Assembly (NCBI GenBank): GCA_945905815.1 | Contig: CAMDQH010000002.1 | Location: 27,982-91,981, forward strand | Direction of reading: 5' to 3' | DNA length: 64,000 bases | DNA from: Bacteriovorax stolpii | GTDB taxonomy: Bacteria; Bdellovibrionota; Bacteriovoracia; Bacteriovoracales; Bacteriovoracaceae | Shown: piece after piece, positions 1-8,844 of the stretch | Layout of the letters: every line of letters begins with the position of its first letter | Numbering within the stretch: the first letter of the stretch is position 1 | Position numbers and translations under genes: made by a program | Notes under the pieces: model-generated | Seen by the model: only the letters and a program-made list of their open reading frames with translations | What the model was told of the DNA's origin: nothing | The model's database searches: none

Positions 1-999
1 CTTCTGACTCTCGGCCGAATAGATGACTTACTAAACCTTGTTCAGCAGGCCATTTATTTAACGATACTCGGGACTCTTTTAATTTGTGAAGTCCGAGTTG
101 AAATCGGAACTCTAACCTTATCTGGTCGTGGACAAAAATTCTGGCAATACCATGATTTAGTCGTCCATTTTTTATTTGGCTCACTTTTGTCAGTATATAC
201 AATTTTTTATTACACATCAGCTTCTGCCATTACATCTTTCTTTTTTATCTTACTACTGGCCGGCCTGATGCTTGCCAATGAAGTACCACAGTTTCAAAAA
301 CTTGGACTTCCTGTCAGAGTCATTCTCTACTCAATCTGCGTTCTATCCTACTTTTCCTTTTTTTATCCCATCCTTATGGGCCATGTTGGGGCAATCCCCT
401 TCTGGCTAGGATTTTTAACATCCGTTATGGTGTTGGGACTCATTTGGAGACTCAACTTCAAAGGATCAAGTTCAATAACAGTTCTCAAAAGGAACGTTCT
501 ACTTCCAGCAATTGGTATCCATGTCTTCTTTTTATTGGGGTACTACACATCACTTATTCCACCAGTTCCAGTCGCCGTAAAAAAAATCGGGATCTACTAT
601 AAATTAGAAAAAAATGATGGCAAGTATATAGGATCCTATCTGAGACCATTTTGGAATTTTTGGGGTAAAGGTTCACAGGATTTCCAGACACGAATGGGAG
701 ACCAACTAACAGTCATTTTATCTATTTTCTCCCCTGGGAACTTTGAAGATAAAGTTTTTTTAAAATGGTACCTTGATGATGAAAAAGAAGGTTGGATACT
801 TCATGACAGTATCCCAATGACCATACTGGGCGGAAGAGATGAAGGGTTTCGAGGTTTTGGAAAGAAATCAAATTATCAAAATGGTGACTGGCGCGTGATT
901 GTAGAAACTTCTGATGGCCGGGAAGTCGGTCGGATCAACTTTACCATCGAGACCGATGAATCAGCTGATCCGAGAGAATTCAAGCAAGATATTTTTTAG
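1..999 (+). CDS. DUF2914-type membrane protein, 5' end outside window
   Basis: The frame is open from base 1, so the gene begins upstream; an in-frame TTG at 187 lies inside a hydrophobic stretch and is not needed as a start. About 332 residues are visible. The first ~175 hold several hydrophobic stretches that suggest four or five membrane helices. The last ~95 are soluble and match the DUF2914 pattern seen in membrane proteins of unknown role (VFLKWYLDDE, then IPMTILGG, then NGDWRVIVETSDG near the end). DUF2914 has no assigned reaction, and nothing in the neighbourhood suggests one. Its stop overlaps by 4 bases the stop of the convergent lipoprotein gene. Confidence 0.7.
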   Translation, partial: LLTLGRIDDLLNLVQQAIYLTILGTLLICEVRVEIGTLTLSGRGQKFWQYHDLVVHFLFGSLLSVYTIFYYTSASAITSFFFILLLAGLMLANEVPQFQKLGLPVRVILYSICVLSYFSFFYPILMGHVGAIPFWLGFLTSVMVLGLIWRLNFKGSSSITVLKRNVLLPAIGIHVFFLLGYYTSLIPPVPVAVKKIGIYYKLEKNDGKYIGSYLRPFWNFWGKGSQDFQTRMGDQLTVILSIFSPGNFEDKVFLKWYLDDEKEGWILHDSIPMTILGGRDEGFRGFGKKSNYQNGDWRVIVETSDGREVGRINFTIETDESADPREFKQDIF

Positions 1000-1451
1000 T
1001 TTGTAATCTGTACGATTTTCTCGCCGTTGATAATTACAACTTTGTATTCCTGAGGATCAACTAACTTATAATTTGTATTTAGAGTTAGATCATTGCAATC
1101 CGGGACTCTTTTAACCTGGAATGAAAAATCTTTTTCATTTTCTTCTATCGCTAGATAATCCCACATAAGAATTTCAGCTGTAAGCGCCTGCCGACTAACA
1201 GTAAAATGCAGATCTCCACATTCTAGGAAAACCCTCTTACCATTAATGAGAATTTCTATAGCATCAGGGAAGTTTTGACGAGGGTAAGACACCACCCACT
1301 TACGATTGCACCCAGAAGTTGACTTATTTTTAATGCAAGAAAGGGCATCAAATGATCTAAGGGTTGCAGGATCTTGTACAGGGGCCCCTTTTCCACAACC
1401 AACAACTGTAAACAGACTTAGTATAACTAATAGGAAACACGCTCTCTTCAC
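996..1451 (-). CDS. Small lipoprotein of unknown function
   Basis: A 151-residue product with a lipoprotein signal: MKRAC start, hydrophobic core, then VVGC as lipobox (Cys19), so it should be lipidated and held in the cell envelope. The mature part has five further cysteines, which may form disulfides, and no family I recognise. The gene is convergent with the DUF2914 gene (4-base overlap of stops) and diverges from the crotonase gene. The ATG has no strong Shine-Dalgarno match but fits the signal peptide exactly. Confidence 0.6.
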   Translation of the reverse strand: MKRACFLLVILSLFTVVGCGKGAPVQDPATLRSFDALSCIKNKSTSGCNRKWVVSYPRQNFPDAIEILINGKRVFLECGDLHFTVSRQALTAEILMWDYLAIEENEKDFSFQVKRVPDCNDLTLNTNYKLVDPQEYKVVIINGEKIVQITN

Positions 1452-1567
1452 ATCTACCCCGTTGTCTAAGATATTAAATATACAAAAGGATTTCAGTTCT
1501 CAGTAAACCTGACAAGTAAAATCTGCATTAGCTTAACTTGAGCAAAAATGACCACTAAGAAATACCT

Positions 1568-1597
1568 TTGACACATACACTCGATTTCTGAAAAAAT
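1568..1597 (+). promoter_or_regulatory. Candidate sigma-70 promoter for the crotonase gene
   Basis: A perfect TTGACA (1568-1573) is followed after 18 bases by AAAAAT (4 of 6 to TATAAT). A short perfect hairpin, TCGCTAA-agga-TTAGCGA at 1613-1630, lies in the resulting leader between this promoter and the ATG at 1674. The -10 match is weak, so this is only a candidate. Confidence 0.3.
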
Positions 1598-1673
1598 AAT
1601 TAAGTCAACTCTTCGCTAAAGGATTAGCGAGGAAGAGATTACGGCCATTTTGCGAGAAACCAAGGAAGGTGAC

Positions 1674-2528
1674 ATGCAGACGACTCTTTTTAACTACACG
1701 ACTCTCTCTACACGGTTGGAAAAATCCACCAGAACTCTTTTTGTCACACTAAATCGTCCAGATTGGAATAATTCTTTTCGATTGGAAATGTTATTTGAAT
1801 TAGAATCTTTATTCGCTTGGTGCACGACGAGAGTTGAAATTAACACTATTTTTATAGACTCATCTTCGGCCAATTTCTCAACTGGCCTTGACCTTGACTC
1901 TCTTTCATCTTTATCTGCAAACCAATTACACAAAATAAATACTAAACTTCATAAAATTATTTTCTCAATGATGCAATTACCTCAGACAATTGTTATGGAC
2001 CTTGGACATGGATGTGAAACCATCGCTTCAGAATTTGCGTTGGGTGCTGATATTCGCATTGCTCATAAAGATGCCAAGATTAGCTTTAATCACTGCCGTT
2101 ACGGGCTAGTTCCAGCTGCGGGAGGAATGAGCATGCTATCAACATTGATCGCTCCCAGCTTCTCACGTGCCTGGATTCTATCTGGTGCTACTATTAGTGA
2201 ATCAGCTCTTACTCAGTCTGGATTTTTAACCGACACATACTCAGAAAATAAAAATGAAATCATCGCTAAGACTTTGGGAGAAATCGCAAACCTTGCGCCA
2301 GTCCAACGTATCCAGTCCAAGCTTGGACTTTTTGAAACACTTCGTGCTCAGTTTGAATCCGGTATTGTTATGGATAGTAAAATTGCAAAAGCATCTATGG
2401 TTTCAGAAGACTGGAGAACTAAAAAACCAGAAGAGAAAAACTTTGAGTTTATGCCAGCTAAATCAATGTCATATACCGTTAAGCTTTCATTAATTAAAAA
2501 TGAAGAAACTACGACTACCGAACATTAA
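1674..2528 (+). CDS. Enoyl-CoA hydratase/isomerase (crotonase) family protein
   Basis: I place the start at ATG 1674 because AAGGAAGG sits just upstream; a TTG at 1650 is also in frame but would put that site inside the gene. The 284-residue protein has the crotonase fold signature: an N-terminal strand with VTLNRPDWNNSF, a loop NFSTGLDLDSL (oxyanion-hole region), then SEFALGADIRIA and GLVPAAGG. The first catalytic glutamate of hydratases is kept (about Glu120), but the position of the second (normally in PEVxLG) reads SFNHCRYG, with His about 140. A standard hydratase reaction is therefore doubtful; isomerase, hydrolase or another CoA-thioester chemistry is possible. It stands alone. Confidence 0.75.
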   Translation: MQTTLFNYTTLSTRLEKSTRTLFVTLNRPDWNNSFRLEMLFELESLFAWCTTRVEINTIFIDSSSANFSTGLDLDSLSSLSANQLHKINTKLHKIIFSMMQLPQTIVMDLGHGCETIASEFALGADIRIAHKDAKISFNHCRYGLVPAAGGMSMLSTLIAPSFSRAWILSGATISESALTQSGFLTDTYSENKNEIIAKTLGEIANLAPVQRIQSKLGLFETLRAQFESGIVMDSKIAKASMVSEDWRTKKPEEKNFEFMPAKSMSYTVKLSLIKNEETTTTEH

Positions 2529-2533
2529 TTATA

Positions 2534-3283
2534 TTACCAACAGATAGTAGTCAAACGACTAGGGGTAGTATCCCAGATCATTTTCTGACCTGATTTTGGC
2601 AAGCCGTCACTTGAATAATGAACAACGTATTCCATTGAAGACGAATAATTAGAGTCGTAGATACCAAAGACAACCTTATCTAAAGTTGATTTTTTATAAA
2701 AGTTAGTCACTGAATGAACACCGACGACATGGCCGTAATATAGCATCAACGGCCAACGACCAAGACCGAGACGGCGGCGAAGACTTTCAACGTTGAGATG
2801 TAAATTGATTCGACCATGATTTGATGTCACTGGATTATCATTTATAAGAAGAAACTGTTCTAGATTCCAAGATATTTCACGAACCGCAATATCCAAATTA
2901 TAATCAATAGCGTTTGCTAAAAATACGCTTTTTTGAGCACGACAAAATTCGTTCAAATTGGCGTAACCAGTAATTTCAACTTTCCTTGATATCTTACAGC
3001 CACCCGAATGATAACGTCGCAATTCTGAGATTGCTCCCAATGTTTCATTCAAAGTCATTTTTGCTTTTGTGGGACTAAATTTTGCATGTTCATGAAAAGC
3101 GGAAACAAGCCCAGACATCCCCTGACAGACACCTTTACTCGCGCCTAATTCACCCAAGGGACCAAATTTCTTAAGAGCTGGGTCTCCATTTTTAAAACAA
3201 AGCCCATCTTTCTCAATGGAGAAGGTGCTTGCACCAGCTGAGATGCTTAAAATGACCAAGTAAAAACATAAAATGTTTTTCAT
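2534..3283 (-). CDS. Exported cysteine-peptidase-like protein
   Basis: Start chosen at the ATG giving MKNILCFYLVILSISAGAS, a clear Sec signal peptide; an upstream in-frame start would add eleven polar residues before it. The 249-residue precursor has the layout of a papain/C39-like fold: a cysteine at the head of a helix (SKGVCQGMSG, about Cys53), then a histidine in a hydrophobic strand (YYGHVVGVHSV, about His185) and an acidic residue in the next strand (VFGIYDSNY, about Asp210). I infer a Cys-His-Asp catalytic triad from spacing only; the family is not firmly recognised. Its stop is 5 bases from the convergent crotonase stop. Confidence 0.5.
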   Translation of the reverse strand: MKNILCFYLVILSISAGASTFSIEKDGLCFKNGDPALKKFGPLGELGASKGVCQGMSGLVSAFHEHAKFSPTKAKMTLNETLGAISELRRYHSGGCKISRKVEITGYANLNEFCRAQKSVFLANAIDYNLDIAVREISWNLEQFLLINDNPVTSNHGRINLHLNVESLRRRLGLGRWPLMLYYGHVVGVHSVTNFYKKSTLDKVVFGIYDSNYSSSMEYVVHYSSDGLPKSGQKMIWDTTPSRLTTICW

Positions 3284-3370
3284 ATTGGTGATTATACCAA
3301 TACTCTGACCTTCCACGGCTTCACCTTGTAAGTATTACAATCCGACTCAATTACTCGAATTTATTGATTA

Positions 3371-4645
3371 TTATTTAATAAGATGGCATCTCATCATGGC
3401 CGTCATAAATGAATTATGCGACCAGGTCAAATCAACTGCACCCTGCATAATACCGGTCTCATGGTTAAACTGCTCAGAGATATGTCCCTTACGATCGGAG
3501 TGAAAAAGTGCCCGTTTAAACTGTTTTTCCGTCAATTCAGATAAATCTTTTGCAAGAACCTTAGTGAGTTCACCATTTTTGGCCAACTCGTCTTTTAAGA
3601 GACAAAAATATTCACCCAGTGCAAGAGTTGAAAGAAACCAAGGATTGCCTAAAGCCGAAGTCTGGTAGCCATCATACCGATCTTCAGGGTAGCGACCGAT
3701 TCCAACACCCAAATCAACATACTTTTTATTCACAGGATAGATACCTGTGAATGTGTTTGTTAGTACATCAACGTATTTCAAAATATATGAGTCTTTAAGA
3801 GAGAAAAGTTTTTGGTAAGGTGAGGCATGAAGAAGTGCCAACAGTGGCGCCACATCGATTCCTGAATTTTTGTAACCAAGGGGTGCCGATTTTTGAGAAG
3901 TAACAAGAATTCCAACGCGCTCATCAGTGAACTCTGCCTTCAGTTTAAGTGCAATTCTTTCAGACTCTTGACGATAAAAATCTGCGGCGTTCGAATCTTT
4001 TAATTCATCTGCTAACTTTGCACCCTCTTGAAGGGCGACATGCTGAGAAAGAAGAGTATAAAAATGCATCCCCTTCTCTTCTTCCCAAAGGTCAAAACTA
4101 TGCTCCTCCCAATGATGGGCAACATACTCAAGATCTTTTTTTATAACAGAATCGGCAGGTAAGACTCCGTGATATAGTTTCTTTAAGACGTAATCTTGAT
4201 TGCCTTCAGAGAACATAATTCGAGCAAATTTGATCATCGCGATCGCTCTCAGTGCTGGCCCATCATTTTGGGGTCGTCCCCAAGGACCAGTGAAGCCAGA
4301 ACCGTCAATGTTATATTTCGGCTCTCCTAATCCTGAATAGGTTGGAAGATTTTGTCGGTAAGCTTCAGCATCAATCCATGTAAAAATCATGTTTTTAATT
4401 TTTTGATCATTACTCAATTGATAGTAATCAATTAAGGAGCGCATAGTAAGTGCAGTGTCTCTTACCCAATCATAATAATAATTTGGAGCTTCTTTACTAG
4501 GGCTAGCAACAACCATACCGGGCTTAACATCAGCTCTAGTTGCATTAGAGATAACCATACTTAAGCTATCTAGAAATTGTTCGTCTTTACTTGGAATAAC
4601 TGCATGAACGAGAGAAGGAAGTAATAGCAAAAAAAGAAATTTCAT
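3371..4645 (-). CDS. Secreted glucoamylase, GH15 family
   Basis: Glucoamylases release glucose from the non-reducing ends of starch or glycogen-type glucans. The 424-residue protein opens with a signal peptide (MKFLFLLLLPSLVHA) and carries GH15 motifs in order: YYYDWVRD near 57, GPWGRPQNDGP near 120, FDLWEEE (general acid about Glu188), RYDGYQTSALGNPW, and SEQFNHETG (general base about Glu391). Length fits a single (alpha/alpha)6 barrel without a starch-binding domain. Its ATG overlaps the stop of the mevalonate kinase gene by 4 bases, so it is translationally coupled to the mevalonate operon, an unexpected partner. For a predator or scavenger it could digest prey glycogen; that is inference. 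Confidence 0.88.
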   Translation of the reverse strand: MKFLFLLLLPSLVHAVIPSKDEQFLDSLSMVISNATRADVKPGMVVASPSKEAPNYYYDWVRDTALTMRSLIDYYQLSNDQKIKNMIFTWIDAEAYRQNLPTYSGLGEPKYNIDGSGFTGPWGRPQNDGPALRAIAMIKFARIMFSEGNQDYVLKKLYHGVLPADSVIKKDLEYVAHHWEEHSFDLWEEEKGMHFYTLLSQHVALQEGAKLADELKDSNAADFYRQESERIALKLKAEFTDERVGILVTSQKSAPLGYKNSGIDVAPLLALLHASPYQKLFSLKDSYILKYVDVLTNTFTGIYPVNKKYVDLGVGIGRYPEDRYDGYQTSALGNPWFLSTLALGEYFCLLKDELAKNGELTKVLAKDLSELTEKQFKRALFHSDRKGHISEQFNHETGIMQGAVDLTWSHNSFMTAMMRCHLIK

Positions 4646-5520
4646 TTTAGGTCCCTTAATTCATGCGGTTCAAAAATTTTAGTTTTCTCAGTGGAAGATA
4701 ATTTATCACTAAACCCGAGAATATAACCACCACCACCGGCGCCACAAAGCTTCAAAACATACTCACCAGATTCTAGTCCTTTAGACCATAAACCCCGCAT
4801 CTGTGTGGGAATCATTTCTGGAAAATACTCCCATTGAAACTTCGAAATGAGCCATAAGTGATGAAACAAATTAGACCGGTCATTTCCTAAAATGGCAAGA
4901 ACAGCAAAATTGACCTCGCGAGACAATATCTCAGCACAGCCCCTTTTGAATTCAGGGTCTTTCATTTTTTCCTGGTAGATATTTACAAGTGGACCAGTAA
5001 TCCTAGGTTTATTTGTATTTAGCAGAAAGAAATTACTGAGATTGATGTCTTTTTCATAAATCTCAACACAATCAAAGTTATGAATAAGTAATGGTTTTTG
5101 GATCAGACTTACCAGAGGATCTATACCTGAACTAGACCCATGAAAATAATCTTCAAGTTTCGCAAGTGCCTGCTTATCCTCGTGAATAGATTTCTTCTTA
5201 AAACCATAAGCTTCATAAAGAGCAGCGATTAAGGCACCGGAACTTCCAAGTCCAAAACCATGTGGAATAGATGAATCAAACCATAGTCCATTTTCAATAT
5301 CATTCTTAAGACGGCCATAATCCAGATAATTTTCCGAGCTATGGTTGAGAAAATCAGCCAAGGCGGCATGAGAAATAGATGCACTAGGAGAATCCAACTT
5401 ATCGAAAGACCACTTACCAGAGAGTTCATGATAAGGAATCGCCAATGCCTTGGAGCCATTGAGTATCGTATACTCACCTAATAAAAGAATTTTCGCGGGA
5501 AAATGGGTTTCACTTAACAT
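4642..5520 (-). CDS. mvaK1: Mevalonate kinase (GHMP kinase)
   Basis: Phosphorylates mevalonate to mevalonate 5-phosphate in cytosolic isoprenoid synthesis. The 292-residue protein shows the three GHMP-kinase motifs: PAKILLLGEYTILNG at the N-terminus, the ATP loop GFGLGSSGAL (about 88-97), and the C-terminal CGAGGGGYILGF (from about 259). The central FHGSSSGIDPLVS resembles the H-G-x-x-SGID segment of mevalonate kinases. It is the fifth gene of the operon, overlapping the decarboxylase by 7 bases and the glucoamylase by 4. Two GHMP kinases are present here; this one looks more like mevalonate kinase and the GYDIA one is then the candidate phosphomevalonate kinase, but the assignment could be the reverse. 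Confidence 0.75.
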   Translation of the reverse strand: MLSETHFPAKILLLGEYTILNGSKALAIPYHELSGKWSFDKLDSPSASISHAALADFLNHSSENYLDYGRLKNDIENGLWFDSSIPHGFGLGSSGALIAALYEAYGFKKKSIHEDKQALAKLEDYFHGSSSGIDPLVSLIQKPLLIHNFDCVEIYEKDINLSNFFLLNTNKPRITGPLVNIYQEKMKDPEFKRGCAEILSREVNFAVLAILGNDRSNLFHHLWLISKFQWEYFPEMIPTQMRGLWSKGLESGEYVLKLCGAGGGGYILGFSDKLSSTEKTKIFEPHELRDLK

Positions 5521-6563
5521 TTTCTAGGCCCATTGCCGGTTCGATCAAAAATAATTTTTTCAGAAAGATGAGACAGCTCTGATGTAATGAATTGATCAAT
5601 CTTATGTTTATGAGAATCTGGATAAATCAAATGTAAATTAGGCCCAGCATCAAGAGAAAAATATAAGGGAATTTTAGTTTGACGGCGAAAATCCCATACG
5701 GCTTCAATAGCAGACAAAGTTTTAGGTTTTAGCAACATATATGGATTCGGTGAAGTCAGCATCATAGCATGGAGTGAGAGTGCTTCAGCTTCAAGAATTA
5801 TCCCAAGACCTTCAACATCGCCCGACCTTAAGGTCGAAACACAGCGATTAAAATTCGACTTCGCTTGAGTAAAACGGCTCTCAGCAAAAAAATGGTCATT
5901 CATCCTCTCATGACCAGTTCTTGATGAAACATTCTTTTCGGTGCCGGAAATAACTAAAACTGTATCGTTCAGAGAAGAAAGTTCAGAGTGGACTTCTAAA
6001 GGAATCGCATACTCGTTTGTTGTTTTCGATAACTCAGAATCTCCCCAACAAGAATAACCACCGAAAACGGAGCGACAAGCACTGCCACTGGCAATTCTTG
6101 ATAAATAACTTGCGCGCTGAAAAAAAATGTTTTCACTGGCATCAGACTTAAGAAAATACAAATAATCAGTTAAAGTTAAAGCAAAAGCCGAAAGGCCAGA
6201 AGCTGAAGAAGCAATTCCGGCCCCATGAGGAAAAGTATTTGAAGTTTCTATTACAACCGAAAGATTAAGGACCCAGGGAAGCTCAACAACAAGAGACTCA
6301 AGATAAATTTGGATTTTTTTAGCAAACCTGTCATTATTCTGACCTTCCAAATTTAAAGAAACTCTCAGTTCATCAGCAGGTGCAAAGATTGTTTTTGTAG
6401 TTGTTTTGCATTCACTTAAGGCCATGGAGAGTGAAGGATTCGCCGGAATTTGATGACCTTTTTTTCCCCAATATTTAACAAAAGCAATATTTGAAGGAGA
6501 TTCCCAAATACTCTCAAAAGGAATGGGTGAAATATCCCGGAATGGCCCGAGAAAACTGTTCAT
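5514..6563 (-). CDS. mvaD: Diphosphomevalonate decarboxylase
   Basis: Converts mevalonate 5-diphosphate to isopentenyl diphosphate with ATP hydrolysis and loss of CO2. The 349-residue protein has the family signature SNIAFVKYWGKKG (about 24-36) and NPSLSMALS, then the phosphate loop HGAGIASSASGLSA (about 112-125), the segment ASGSACRSVFGGYS, and SLDAGPNLHL with the catalytic aspartate at about 305. Length matches the family. Its ATG overlaps the GYDIA kinase stop by 4 bases and its end overlaps the mevalonate kinase start by 7, so the three GHMP-fold genes form one translationally coupled block. Confidence 0.93.
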   Translation of the reverse strand: MNSFLGPFRDISPIPFESIWESPSNIAFVKYWGKKGHQIPANPSLSMALSECKTTTKTIFAPADELRVSLNLEGQNNDRFAKKIQIYLESLVVELPWVLNLSVVIETSNTFPHGAGIASSASGLSAFALTLTDYLYFLKSDASENIFFQRASYLSRIASGSACRSVFGGYSCWGDSELSKTTNEYAIPLEVHSELSSLNDTVLVISGTEKNVSSRTGHERMNDHFFAESRFTQAKSNFNRCVSTLRSGDVEGLGIILEAEALSLHAMMLTSPNPYMLLKPKTLSAIEAVWDFRRQTKIPLYFSLDAGPNLHLIYPDSHKHKIDQFITSELSHLSEKIIFDRTGNGPRKC

Positions 6564-7528
6564 GGGTTTCTTTCCGAATAATTGTCAGTGCGAGCAATCT
6601 CTGAAAAAGGAATAAAAGTTGTAAAGCCTTTATCAAAAAAGTAATCACGCGTTTCCGAAGGAGTACGGTCAGAAGTAACCATTGCAAAATCGCCTCCCCA
6701 AGCACCAAGAGATTTTACCTGCCCCCAAAAGTCTTTAAAATATTTGTCTTTTACTTTTTCATACTTTAAGGCCGATGCAATGATATCTTCATGGGCCAAA
6801 ATGATTTTATTAAACGTTCCCAAGTTCTGACATGAAATCATCTCTTGAGTTAGTTGAGTAACTTCATTAACAAACAAATTCTTTCCTTCAATTTTTGTTG
6901 AAGAAAAAGAGGACACTTCATCTTGAGAAGATTGCTTGTTTCCAAGATATAGAAAATAAATATTCTCTTTAAAAGATGGATTAAAATCAACCGTTTCCCA
7001 TTGGGGTTTGTTTTCGATTCTTTGGAATCTAATTGGTCTCATGGCCTGAGCACAAGCAATGTCATAACCGGAGCCACCAATAGTTTTTTTCAATAGTTCA
7101 AAAGGGCTCACATATGCCCACTGGGCAATATTATAAAGAAAAGTTGAACTGGAACCAAGACCCCACTCAAGTGGGAACTCAATCTTCGTTTCAACAAAAA
7201 CGTCCATATCTTCGCGAAGAAAATGCGGGTTCTGCATTCTAACTGCCGAAAGGACCTGATGCAAAAAATCTTGCTTCGCATTTTCCTGATTTTTTATTGG
7301 TTTAAAATGCCAAAACTCGTAGTCTGATTCAAACCAGACCTTGCCCGTATGATCAAAACTTTTCCAATTCAATGTAGGTTGATAAGAGTGTCGGTATCGG
7401 ACTTTCATGGATTGACCGACAGTCGTAGGCAGGGCAAGTGCCATAGCACCATCAAGGACAAAATACTCACCGGTTAAGAGAAGTTTCCCATGCCCGTAAA
7501 AAAATTGATCATCCATAGAAGTTCTCAT
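6560..7528 (-). CDS. GYDIA-family GHMP kinase, probable phosphomevalonate kinase
   Basis: The name-giving motif GGSGYDIACA is present (about 151-160). GHMP motif 1 (YGHGKLLLTGEYFVLDG) and the ATP loop (EWGLGSSSTF, about 121-130) are clear; the third motif is altered to SLGAWGGDFAMV near the C-terminus, as is usual for this group. Proteins of this group accompany mevalonate genes in Bacteroidota. Because the operon otherwise has one mevalonate-kinase-like gene and no classical phosphomevalonate kinase, I infer that this 322-residue protein performs the second phosphorylation. Its start overlaps the HMG-CoA reductase stop (ATGA). Biochemistry for the group is, to my knowledge, thin. Confidence 0.75.
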   Translation of the reverse strand: MRTSMDDQFFYGHGKLLLTGEYFVLDGAMALALPTTVGQSMKVRYRHSYQPTLNWKSFDHTGKVWFESDYEFWHFKPIKNQENAKQDFLHQVLSAVRMQNPHFLREDMDVFVETKIEFPLEWGLGSSSTFLYNIAQWAYVSPFELLKKTIGGSGYDIACAQAMRPIRFQRIENKPQWETVDFNPSFKENIYFLYLGNKQSSQDEVSSFSSTKIEGKNLFVNEVTQLTQEMISCQNLGTFNKIILAHEDIIASALKYEKVKDKYFKDFWGQVKSLGAWGGDFAMVTSDRTPSETRDYFFDKGFTTFIPFSEIARTDNYSERNP

Positions 7529-8844
7529 TGAAGCTGCTTAGTTAATTCAAGATAGTCTCTGACAGCAGTAAATGAAACGACCTTGTCAGAGAAATATTCT
7601 TTACCCTTTTCAATTTGCACAGATGTTGCTCCTAGCTGATTAAAAACATTGAGTAGATGCAACTTCATGTGACCTTTTTGGATACCAGTCGTAACAAGGG
7701 ATTTAACAGCTCCAAAATTTTGGGCGAGACCAACTGCCGCAATAACTTGCATCAGTTCCTTCGAGGATGGTTGCTCAAGAATTGCAAGCGATGTTTTCGC
7801 CAGCGGATGGAGCGTAGTTAATCCACCAACGGTTCCAACTGCAAGTGGAACAGTGAGACTAAATTTGAATATATCTTGAGTAAGTTCAACTTTTGAAAGA
7901 GAACGGTACTGACCATCTTTAGCAGCGTAGGCGTGGGCACAGGCCTCAACCGCCCTAAAATCATTACCCGTGGCCAAAACAACTGAATCAATTCCATTCA
8001 TGATTCCTTTGTTATGAGTCACAGCACGGCCTGTATCAACTTCTGCAATTCTCACGGCCGCAGCAAAACGTTCTGCAAACTGCCGTGGAGCCATACCATT
8101 GATGGTACCAAGGTCCTCAATAGGACATTGAACTGAACATTCAACCAAGCATTCAGGAGTATAATTGGAAAGGATACACATTATCACCTGTAAATCTTTC
8201 TCAGATCCTGTGAATGAATCTTCGCCATTCACTTTGCTCTTAAAAACCGCAGACACCTCTTCAAGAATTGAATTAATAAAATTTGCTCCCATCGCATTGC
8301 AAGTATCAAACTCTAGTTTTAACTGAAAATAATTTTCCATCTTTTCGGTCAAATCTATTATTTCAAACGAAAGTACTCCGCCACCTCTTTGCTCCATATT
8401 TTGGGCAAGATGCTTAACAGAATTAAGCAAATCCATTTTATTATCTTTAAAGAAATTAAAAAGTTTTTCCTTTTTACCCTGCCACAAGAAATGAATTTGA
8501 CCTACTTTCTTAATCGAAAGTACCTTCGTCGTAAAACCACCTCTTTCATACCAGAATTTCGCACCCAAAGATGCAGCTGCAACGACAGAAGATTCTTCTA
8601 TTACCATAGGGACAGAATATGTCTTTCCATTAATTAAAAAGTTCGGCGCAATACCAAAAGGCATATCAAAATTAGTTAGCGTGTTCTCAGAGAACTCATC
8701 CAAGCGTTTTTGAATGGCGCCATCATGATGCCAATATACAGGCATTTGATTGACCATTTTCTTCGCCTCACCATCCAATTGACTGGATAACCAGCTTATT
8801 TTTTCTTCTTTTGACATCTTTGAAAAGCCACTAACTGCTTTCAT
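7525..8844 (-). CDS. mvaA: Hydroxymethylglutaryl-CoA reductase, class II
   Basis: Reduces HMG-CoA to mevalonate, the committed step. The 439-residue length and lack of membrane segments indicate the soluble bacterial class II enzyme. Catalytic elements are visible: Glu at 83-84 in VPMVIEESSVVAAAS, the cofactor segment DTCNAMGANF (about 180-189), Lys279 in THNKGIMNGID, Asp295 in LATGNDFRA, and the C-terminal His392 in GHMKLHLLN. AAGGAGAATCA precedes the ATG. It is the second gene of the operon, overlapping the isomerase gene by 4 bases. HMG-CoA synthase and the thiolase that feed it are not in the window. Confidence 0.95.
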   Translation of the reverse strand: MKAVSGFSKMSKEEKISWLSSQLDGEAKKMVNQMPVYWHHDGAIQKRLDEFSENTLTNFDMPFGIAPNFLINGKTYSVPMVIEESSVVAAASLGAKFWYERGGFTTKVLSIKKVGQIHFLWQGKKEKLFNFFKDNKMDLLNSVKHLAQNMEQRGGGVLSFEIIDLTEKMENYFQLKLEFDTCNAMGANFINSILEEVSAVFKSKVNGEDSFTGSEKDLQVIMCILSNYTPECLVECSVQCPIEDLGTINGMAPRQFAERFAAAVRIAEVDTGRAVTHNKGIMNGIDSVVLATGNDFRAVEACAHAYAAKDGQYRSLSKVELTQDIFKFSLTVPLAVGTVGGLTTLHPLAKTSLAILEQPSSKELMQVIAAVGLAQNFGAVKSLVTTGIQKGHMKLHLLNVFNQLGATSVQIEKGKEYFSDKVVSFTAVRDYLELTKQLQ

